The notes beneath the pieces are model-generated. The model searched no databases and had not been told where the DNA came from. It was given only the letters and a program-made list of their open reading frames with translations. The translations under genes were made by a program, and so were the position numbers. 45,199 nt of DNA, from positions 1-45,199 of the forward strand of contig NZ_CALJ01000004.1 in NCBI RefSeq assembly GCF_000308315.1, read 5' to 3'. The stretch's first letter is position 1, and each line of letters starts with the position of its first letter. This document shows positions 39,145 to 45,199 of the stretch, piece after piece. Origin of the DNA: Legionella tunisiensis (GTDB taxonomy: Bacteria; Pseudomonadota; Gammaproteobacteria; Legionellales; Legionellaceae).

Positions 39145-39369
39145 TTTAATTTCCTATATGTATCAATGGCTAAAACATTTGATGGTCGCGCGCCTGCTGC
39201 TTAATTTTTAGCCTTCCATAGCGCACAGCTTTTGTTTAATTATAATTCAAAAAGTGCTATTTATGCCATATTACATGCGCATAAATTTAAAGTGTAGTCC
39301 AAATTTAAAAAAAGTGTTTCAATTTCCTGCCCATAGCTGGTTAAAGTAATCCATACAGTGAGGCAAATT

Positions 39370-39611
39370 ATGGGGCAATCTACTTTCTTCTTATATAAAT
39401 ATGGCCTGTTCAAAATAACAGGGGAAAAGCGTTCTATATTTCTGGCAAAAAATTGCGGTCAATGCGCCTCCTATAGAGCTAGTCTAAAAGATGGATTACG
39501 CATGCATATAAGAACAAATACCACAATAACTATGTTCTACTACGAGATATACCGCCTCAGTCATCCGGCCTTACGAATCAATTTGCTAATTATTTCGGTT
39601 ATCGTTATTGA
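39370..39611 (+). CDS. Possible 80-residue protein (one frameshift)
   Basis: Not recognised. ATG 39370 has GAGG six bases upstream. The first part reads LFKITGEKRSIFLAKNCGQC; after adding one A near 39510 it continues NKYHNNYVLLRDIPPQSSGL to TGA 39609-39611. Composition is protein-like across the join. Its last 26 bases overlap the opposite-strand GG-leader frame, so at most one of the two ends may be as drawn. Confidence 0.35.
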
Positions 39612-39770
39612 CTGGTCCTAGAACACCAGAGCTGGTGCATACCGTGGAACCATTCTCAAGAACTTTACAAGAATGTTGGGTTTGGGTTTGCGGACTACCT
39701 CCACTCACTCCTTTTAACTCTTTATGCGTAATTTTTTGGCTTTCTTGGCACCCGCCTTTGCTCGTTTCAT
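39586..39770 (-). CDS. Possible bacteriocin-like peptide with double-glycine leader (one frameshift)
   Basis: ATG 39770 has GGAG six bases upstream. The frame opens MKRAKAGAKKAKK and meets an A6 run (39732-39737). One added A continues ITHKELKGVSGG, which matches the double-glycine leader pattern (acidic/hydrophobic EL..V.GG). The predicted 36-residue remainder is SPQTQTQHSCKVLENGSTV and onward, with two Cys five to eleven residues apart and an Asn-rich end. Total 61 residues. Such leaders are cut after Gly-Gly by C39-type exporters. No transporter is adjacent; a free C39-like peptidase is encoded 4.5 kb away. The frameshift makes this tentative. Confidence 0.45.
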
Positions 39771-40061
39771 TGAAGTCTCCAATATGGCAATATTTTAATA
39801 GATAAGGATTTGATCGTTTGCCAGTCTGAGCTGAGTATGAAGTAATAACAGTGGATCGTTATAGAAAATTTTTATTTATTCTTAAGTTATATAGACATCT
39901 AATTAAACAAGAATTGCTGGCTCCTCGGCTTAACCTGGTGTGCCCATAAAATACCGCTTTGATTTCTCTCACTTAAGTCTTGCAACAAATGTTAAAATAT
40001 ATTACTTTAAGTAAAAAATTAAGGTATAATGACTTTTAATTAGTCAATTTGGGGATTTGAA

Positions 40062-40361
40062 ATGCCATCTGCCGATAAGCCAAACTATGTAGAAACAGAT
40101 ACTGTACCAGATCCAGATAATCCAGGATATGCTAGATTTCGTCCTCACGTTTTCTTTGGTGGACCTGCCCCCACTCATTTTGGAAATTCAACCCCTGAAC
40201 CCACAGCAGGTTTATACCGTATCAATAGAGGTCTCAATGATCCCGCTGTTCGACAACAGGTCGCCGATAAACTACAAACCATCGCTCGAAATCAACAAAC
40301 GTCCGAAGCATTGGAAGATATTCTGCCAGAAGCGCTTATTTCGCTCGTGAACAAGTTCTAA
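40062..40361 (+). CDS. Unrecognised 99-residue protein
   Basis: Not recognised. It begins with a Pro/Asp-rich, probably unstructured half (TDTVPDPDNPGYARFRPHVF) and ends in a helical half (VRQQVADKLQTIARNQQTSE). No Cys, no signal peptide. GGGG lies seven bases before ATG 40062, and a hairpin follows 22 bases after the stop, so it looks like a complete small transcription unit. Legionella-specific secreted protein is possible but unsupported. Confidence 0.6.
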   Translation: MPSADKPNYVETDTVPDPDNPGYARFRPHVFFGGPAPTHFGNSTPEPTAGLYRINRGLNDPAVRQQVADKLQTIARNQQTSEALEDILPEALISLVNKF

Positions 40362-40382
40362 TTCAATGAGCAGGGTAGACTC

Positions 40383-40418
40383 TCACAATAAGCGTCGCGC
40401 AAGCGGGGCTTATTGTGA
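40383..40418. terminator. Hairpin after the 99-residue protein gene
   Basis: A perfect 11-base stem, TCACAATAAGC with GCTTATTGTGA, around a 14-base GC-rich loop. It starts 22 bases after the stop codon. No T run follows on the plus strand. Terminator or transcript-end structure is likely. Confidence 0.45.
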
Positions 40419-40592
40419 AGAAACCCGTCTCTTCTGAAGTAGAAGTAAACGTCAGGAACAAGAATCAAATCCAGGATTTAATTTAATAATTTATTGTTTT
40501 AAACGAGATTTCACTCAATTCAGTCAGAATTTAAATGGTATACCTACGGTATTTGTCCATTGCTCCAACGTCTAACGGTGTCCAAACCAGGT

Positions 40593-41795
40593 TTATTCAA
40601 CAGGAAGCCCAAACACAATAACCAGAACCATAACGAAAGTTAATCCAACATAAAATAATATGGATATAGCAGAATGACCCAACTGCTTTTTTAATAAGAT
40701 AGTAATTATAATTTGTAAGGCATAATAAATAGCAAAAGCTTTAGAGGCTATAGTAATAATTTCATAAATATTCGTTAGCCAGGTTAAAGCGATGGCTACG
40801 CAGCTTAACAGTAAATAGCATTGTTTCGTGTTTAAATGATTATGAAACGCTTCTGATAGCAAGCCTCCGCCTCCGACCGTATCCGCTATTGCTGCAGAAA
40901 ATTGACTCATTATTGCTGCCACTATGAGTAAAAAGGGTAAGACGGGAGCAATGACTTTGCAAAGATCAATAATGGACGTTTCTGATATAGAGTGGATGTT
41001 ATTAAAAATCGACAAGGCTAAACCGACGAAAATAAGATAAATAGCGCCAGAGATCCACTGTGCATATTTCATGGTTCTAATACGGAAATCGGCATTGTAA
41101 TCTTTCCCCAAATAACGTGAGGTTTCGAATCCTTGTATGATGATAAGCATTCCAAGGACTTCGCGTATGCTTAACCATAACGAGTCGTGTGAAAAGCTTT
41201 TTATTAGCCATTGACCCTCTTGTAATTGAGCAACATTAAATACAGCAAAACTAATCAGAATGGCATTGATAATCGCTAATTTAGTATTAACAGAATAAAT
41301 TTCCAGCCATTCCAACATGCTTAACCCTCTGAAGCGGCCAACAACTCCAATAAAAATTAAAATGACGGTTGTTAAGCTTTTTTCAATGAACAAATGATGA
41401 ATACCTGCTCCACGAAAAATAAACGCGGCCAAAAGCTTTAAATAGAATGCGACAGAGATGACGTAGGCAATACTTAATATAGGGTGTGAAAGGGTTTCAA
41501 TGAGGCTCATAAAACGAGGAAGGCTATTATCAGCTAATTTGGGTTCTAAATAAGCGATGTTAAAACGTAAACTTGAGCCCAGTGCATAGGCAAGCATTAC
41601 GATAATAAACATGACGAGGGGAGCTAGAACTCCAGTCGAATAAATTAGTAAAGGAGCTGAAATTAAAAAGCCACTGCCAATGATTGACGCTAAAGGCGTC
41701 ACTGTTGCATGCCAAACGTTGGAGTATCGTATTGTCTTATGGAACAGGCGCCATACACTAATCAAAAATACAATAATGACAAGGGCATTATACAT
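40593..41795 (-). CDS. APC-superfamily-like membrane transporter
   Basis: A 400-residue membrane protein with about 11 helices. Helix 1 has VTPLASIIGSGFLISAPLL, the broken-helix Gly motif of APC/LeuT-fold carriers. The ISQFSAAIADTVGGGGLL-like segment (MSQFSAAIADTVGGGG) is helix 8-like. Substrate not readable; amino acid or metal ion uptake are the usual roles. AGGGAG precedes ATG 41795. Intact and monocistronic. Confidence 0.7.
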   Translation of the reverse strand: MYNALVIIVFLISVWRLFHKTIRYSNVWHATVTPLASIIGSGFLISAPLLIYSTGVLAPLVMFIIVMLAYALGSSLRFNIAYLEPKLADNSLPRFMSLIETLSHPILSIAYVISVAFYLKLLAAFIFRGAGIHHLFIEKSLTTVILIFIGVVGRFRGLSMLEWLEIYSVNTKLAIINAILISFAVFNVAQLQEGQWLIKSFSHDSLWLSIREVLGMLIIIQGFETSRYLGKDYNADFRIRTMKYAQWISGAIYLIFVGLALSIFNNIHSISETSIIDLCKVIAPVLPFLLIVAAIMSQFSAAIADTVGGGGLLSEAFHNHLNTKQCYLLLSCVAIALTWLTNIYEIITIASKAFAIYYALQIIITILLKKQLGHSAISILFYVGLTFVMVLVIVFGLPVE

Positions 41796-41908
41796 TTTGC
41801 TCCCTGGAGGAGTGCGACAAAAAAATACTAATAAACAGGTAATTATAGCTATGAATGATTCTTCGAGTAAACTGAAGAGCCGGGTAACCCTACAATAGCA
41901 ATAAAAAT

Positions 41909-42742
41909 TTATTGACCCGACTGTACTTTCATCGTGAGGTTCTCGTAATATTTTCTATCAGAATTCTTACTCCCTTCACTCATCAACACCCTCCAAACCA
42001 CCACCAAAACCACCCCCCAGAAAACAATATTCAAAGCCCCTGCTTCACCCGCCATATAAATGTAATAAGGGTTTTTTACATTGAATTGATAGGAACAGAT
42101 TTGCCACGTGGCATTAGAGGCTGAGTGGAATAGGACGCATGGCCATAGGCTTTGGCTTTTCCAGCGGATCCAGCCTATTGCAAAGGACATTAGTACTATT
42201 GTGGTCGTAAACAGTACCGTGTTTATAAATAAATTACCTTCTTCGTAATAGGTGCCGGAAAAGATAAAGATAAAATGCCAAACAGCCCAGGTGATTCCAG
42301 TAAAAAACAGACCCTGTCGTAGGCCAAATAAGCTGATGAGCTTTGGCTGTAAAAATCCTCGCCAACCTATCTCTTCCGTCATTGCCCAAAGCAGAGGCCA
42401 CATGAACATAAATAGGAAGGTGCGATAAATTATAGTATACGCGGGTAGTTTTAAATCCAATGAGAAATACCCTAAAAGAGTTGCTACTAGATAACTGGTT
42501 ATAATCGCAGCAATAGGTAAACTAATAGCAAGGAAATACCATTGCACTTTGCCTAAGCTAAACAGTCCTAACTCTTTAAATTCCGCCGTTCTCTGTTTAG
42601 AGAAGAGAAGCAAGCATAGTACGACTACAGCAGGCGCGGCTTGTGAAAGTGCATTCGCTAAAATTGAGTTTGAAATGGTTAATAAAAAAGTTAATGCGCA
42701 TGTCATTATCGTGAAAGCGCTTATAATTTTTAGTTTATTCAT
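41909..42742 (-). CDS. CPBP-family intramembrane metalloprotease
   Basis: A 277-residue membrane protein of the CAAX-protease/bacteriocin-processing (CPBP, Abi) family. Motif 1 is MTEEIGWRGFLQP, motif 2 is TWAVWHF, and motif 3 is LFHSASN; the Glu and His residues form the metal site. Eight helices are visible. Members process prenylated proteins or peptides, or give self-immunity to bacteriocins. A candidate GG-leader peptide is encoded 2.1 kb away, but no direct link is shown. GGAG precedes ATG 42742. Intact. Confidence 0.85.
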   Translation of the reverse strand: MNKLKIISAFTIMTCALTFLLTISNSILANALSQAAPAVVVLCLLLFSKQRTAEFKELGLFSLGKVQWYFLAISLPIAAIITSYLVATLLGYFSLDLKLPAYTIIYRTFLFMFMWPLLWAMTEEIGWRGFLQPKLISLFGLRQGLFFTGITWAVWHFIFIFSGTYYEEGNLFINTVLFTTTIVLMSFAIGWIRWKSQSLWPCVLFHSASNATWQICSYQFNVKNPYYIYMAGEAGALNIVFWGVVLVVVWRVLMSEGSKNSDRKYYENLTMKVQSGQ

Positions 42743-43053
42743 GAATTCTCCAGACTCACATTCGATTAATTCAAGCTAAGAGAGCAAGGATTAACACTCT
42801 GCAGCGGGTCTCTGAAAACACTCAATTTTTCCGGGGCGCACAGCAAAGTAAAATAAGACTATTAAGCATTTTTGGACTTTTAAATGCACTTTATAAGTGC
42901 TGATAGAAGGAACGGCAATCAACTACCAGCTGACCACAATTAAACTATAATTGACGCCATACTAGACGATTTCACGGCTATTTTTCAATGGGTTCTTCGC
43001 AAGAAAATTTTTCTTCCTTTACGTTATCCCTTCCCTTAAGTCTTGGTGGTTTT
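42743..43053. other. Intergenic stretch with no gene seen
   Basis: Spacer between the CPBP gene and the end of the solute-binding gene, both minus strand. It must hold the CPBP promoter. AT-rich text with no strong hairpin; a plus-strand ATG frame near 42989 runs antisense into the next gene and is not credible. Confidence 0.4.
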
Positions 43054-43944
43054 TTATGGGCCAGGTCTCTGCTCTATTGTGTTAATAGGTTTAACGAGGG
43101 ACTCCGGAACAGAAAACACATGAAATTTGTAATGATTATTTTGTTGAGGAATTAATTTTCCCATGTATTTCCATTGCGAATAAATGGTATTCCAATATTT
43201 TTTATATATCGTTAATAACTGGCCATCATTTTCCATTTTAACTAATGCCGCATCCATTAGAGAGATTAATTTTTGATTATTATAAAGCCCTACAATACGC
43301 ATGCCTTCCGGCAAGGTAATTGCCGGCCCTATGATTTCATAGAGATTACTTGATTGCTCCTGCCAATACATGGCGGCTCCTGCGTCAAGCAAAATCATAT
43401 CAACTGTATGATTATCTAACCCTGACAATAACTGGGGTAAATTATCAAAATATAAAATATTAATTAAATCATCATGTTGTCCTGGAGTGTTGAGCTCGTC
43501 AATTAGAATATAGTTTTTATATAATGGGATCAGAGTTTGCCTAACGACACCGAGTGTTTTGTCATTGAGTGATGTGATGCGACTGCTACGCAATGCCAAT
43601 ATGCGGGCCTCGCTTATAAAGTAAGGATATGTATAAACGTACCTATCTTGACTAAGGTATAAACTAATACCAACAATAGCAGCATCAAGCGCCCCACTAT
43701 TTAGCGCATCCATTAATTTATCAAAGCGCATTGGAACTAATTCACAATTGTAATTTATCAACGTGCAAACGGTATTGATTACTTCAAAATTAAAGCCAAA
43801 ACCATAGCGTTGATCCAAGATGGCCATTTCATAAGGGGGATTATAAATAAGCGTACCGATTTTGGCTTTATTTAATGCCAAAACCTGGATTGGCAGCAAT
43901 AAGAAAACTATTAATAAGATAAATCCATTTATTTGTTTAATCAT
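43054..43944 (-). CDS. Periplasmic solute-binding protein, family 3
   Basis: A 296-residue protein with a signal peptide (GFILLIVFLLLPIQVLA) and an amino-acid-type binding fold. Landmarks are IGTLIYNPPYEMAI, GFGFNFEVINTVC, LVPMRFDKLMDALNSGALDA and TYPYFISEARILALR. The ligand-binding Arg/Asp pattern suggests a polar amino acid. No ABC permease or ATPase is adjacent, so it is either an orphan receptor or works with a carrier elsewhere. Intact. Confidence 0.85.
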   Translation of the reverse strand: MIKQINGFILLIVFLLLPIQVLALNKAKIGTLIYNPPYEMAILDQRYGFGFNFEVINTVCTLINYNCELVPMRFDKLMDALNSGALDAAIVGISLYLSQDRYVYTYPYFISEARILALRSSRITSLNDKTLGVVRQTLIPLYKNYILIDELNTPGQHDDLINILYFDNLPQLLSGLDNHTVDMILLDAGAAMYWQEQSSNLYEIIGPAITLPEGMRIVGLYNNQKLISLMDAALVKMENDGQLLTIYKKYWNTIYSQWKYMGKLIPQQNNHYKFHVFSVPESLVKPINTIEQRPGP

Positions 43945-44380
43945 AGTATTTTTAGTTTAACAGTTATATCTTATTAGATTTGATTTCTTAGGTTCTTTCA
44001 AGAGATTGTTCATGCTTTAAACGCCAAAGAGTTTTTTAGTAGAAACGTTCGATTAGCACCCTCAAATTAACAAGCATGTTAATATAGCTACTCCATACTA
44101 TGAGTAAAAAGAATCTACGAAAAAAATTTTGACCAAAGTATAAATAGCGCTAGCACCATCTGTGCAAAAAAATCCAAATAAAATTCATATTAAATACATT
44201 TAATATCAGCGAGTTATCATATCCCCTTCTTTTTATTGGCCTTATTTTTCAACACAAGGTCAATGAATGGGATTACCTGGCTAATAATCTCTTACTAATA
44301 TTCATGTATAATAAGCGCGCGGAGCGATTTTAATTTATATGAAGACTGTAGTAATTGCATGAGTTAATAGGGGGATTAAT
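43945..44380. other. Intergenic region with probable promoter for the Sec7 gene
   Basis: No gene seen in 436 bases. A perfect TATAAT lies at 44307-44312, about 70 bases before the Sec7 start; a matching -35 box is not clear. The remainder is AT-rich with A and T runs. No strong inverted repeat. Confidence 0.4.
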
Positions 44381-45191
44381 ATGAGTAAAGGCCGAGTCAA
44401 AAAAATCTGAATGAACGTACCCAATTAATTCAAAGTCAACTAACAGCTCGTCATAAAGAATTATCGAAAACTATTCAAGCAGCAAAAGAAGGCAGCCTGG
44501 ATCTCGAACGCTTAAAGCAATTAAAAACGCGTTAGAAAAGCCTGTTAAATTATCAGAAACGTTGTCTATTCAAATAGAGGACTGCCATCCTTCTACAGGT
44601 AGATACAAACGCGCACTACCCAAAGGGTACCTAGCAAATATTGCTGCAGTAAAGAAAGCAATGACTCAAGCTCAACCCAAGCCAGCGGAGATGAAAAAGG
44701 AACTCCAATCAAGGCAGAGAGAACTTGTTGACGCGTTTAATGCGAAAGCTAGCGATGGTATTCAAACAATAAAAAACATATGTAAAGCGCATCATATAAC
44801 GGGTTTAAATGACGTTGGAGAACAGATCGCCGCTTTTTTTCATGAACAACATCGAAATCTGGATTTAGAAGCCGTTGGTGACTATTTAAGTGGTCCAGAC
44901 GGTGAGCATCAGGCAGTATTAAAAGCGTTCACGGCTACAATTGCTTTGGCAGGCCAGCCTTTTTTACCAGCTTTAAGAATTTATTTAAAAACCTTTCTAT
45001 TGCCAAAAGAATCGCAAAAAATCGAGCGGCTTTTAGAAAGTTTTAGCGCAGCCTATTGTGCTCAAAATCCTGGAGGGAACATTGCCACTAAGCAGGCCGG
45101 ATATATTTTAACAGTTCAAGCCATGATGCAAGCTACCGTTTTTCATAACCCAAACGCAGCCCAGTTTAAAATGGATTTCGATATAGACTAA
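44381..45191 (+). CDS. RalF-like Sec7-domain protein, Dot/Icm effector candidate (frameshifted, cut by edge)
   Basis: Sec7 domains are guanine-nucleotide exchange factors for Arf GTPases; Legionella RalF uses one to recruit Arf1 to the vacuole. The domain begins near RELVDAFNAKASDGIQTIKN. It continues ICKAHHITGLND, AAFFHEQHRNLDLEAVGDYL, then LPKESQKIERLLESFSAAYC with the catalytic glutamic finger in KESQKIER. Motif 2, normally LNTxLHNPN, reads MQATVFHNPN, so the key Asn is Ala. About 105 helical, basic residues precede the domain, unlike L. pneumophila RalF. One A is missing from A7 near 44400-44406 and one near 44513. The stop at 45189-45191 falls inside the domain, so another shift is likely and the gene probably continues beyond the window. 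GGGG precedes ATG 44381. Confidence 0.85.
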
Positions 45192-45199
45192 AAGTATAA

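Noticed and set aside
2354-45191. Programmed frameshifting or phase variation in many genes
   Set aside because: The shifts fall in unrelated housekeeping and accessory genes, at ordinary short runs, without slippery-site structure; sequence error is simpler.
1-45199. CRISPR array, tRNA, rRNA, insertion sequence or integrase
   Set aside because: No regularly spaced repeats, cloverleaf, rRNA text or transposase motif was found by eye.

Overview
The window looks like chromosome of a Legionella species (Gammaproteobacteria, Legionellaceae). The case rests on several independent signs: a RalF-like Sec7 protein at the right edge, a DotI/IcmL-family paralogue, a CqsS/LqsS-type sensor kinase, two Pht-type MFS carriers beside tdk and deoB, eukaryote-like proteases (calpain type and caspase type), and AT-rich DNA with many A/T runs. 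I see no rRNA, tRNA, CRISPR array, transposase or integrase.

Sequence quality decides how to read the window. About 22 genes are broken by single-base frameshifts, and nearly all lie in homopolymer runs. Most are repaired by adding one base to an A or T run. Housekeeping genes (deoB, argB, argJ) are hit like the rest, and each repaired gene rejoins into one family-typical protein. I therefore give whole-gene coordinates and treat the shifts as probable sequencing or assembly errors, not decay. True decay is more likely only for the receiver-domain remnant at 20579-20839, which has in-frame stops.

Layout. 1-6832 (minus strand): hslU (cut by the edge), hslV, a Zur-type regulator, then a nucleoside-salvage run tdk, two MFS carriers, deoB. 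6974-10904 (plus): zinc alcohol dehydrogenase, a protein with caspase-like His/Cys blocks, a periplasmic multicopper oxidase. 10906-14638: argC-argJ-argB with ATGA overlaps, divergent from argR across candidate ARG boxes. 14694-16834: divergent AAA-type ATPase and NAD-dependent dehydrogenase. 17005-20517: calpain-family protease and a large membrane protein, both effector candidates. 20579-22997: CqsS/LqsS-like kinase with receiver remnant, divergent from a PAS-LuxR regulator across a nested palindrome. 23022-29111: small Cys/His protein, APH-family kinase, unknown protein, beta-carbonic anhydrase with a C-terminal extension, MltA-like protein, PGRP-type amidase, hemerythrin protein. 29457-32980: small membrane proteins, IcmL paralogue, CHMI-type isomerase, BON protein and DUF4442-type protein. 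33114-38621: GT87-type membrane glycosyltransferase, then a tight four-gene operon (C39-like peptidase, RimK-like ATP-grasp ligase, GCS2 ligase, N-formylglutamate-amidohydrolase-like enzyme). 38761-43944: receiver protein, a possible double-glycine-leader peptide, small proteins, APC-like carrier, CPBP protease, solute-binding protein. 44381-45191: Sec7/RalF-like protein.

The strongest candidate for an uncharacterised system is 34512-38621, whose enzyme set could build, trim and deprotect a small peptide or amide by ATP-dependent ligation. The next are the calpain and caspase-like proteins, the GG-leader peptide, and the sensor-kinase/LuxR pair.
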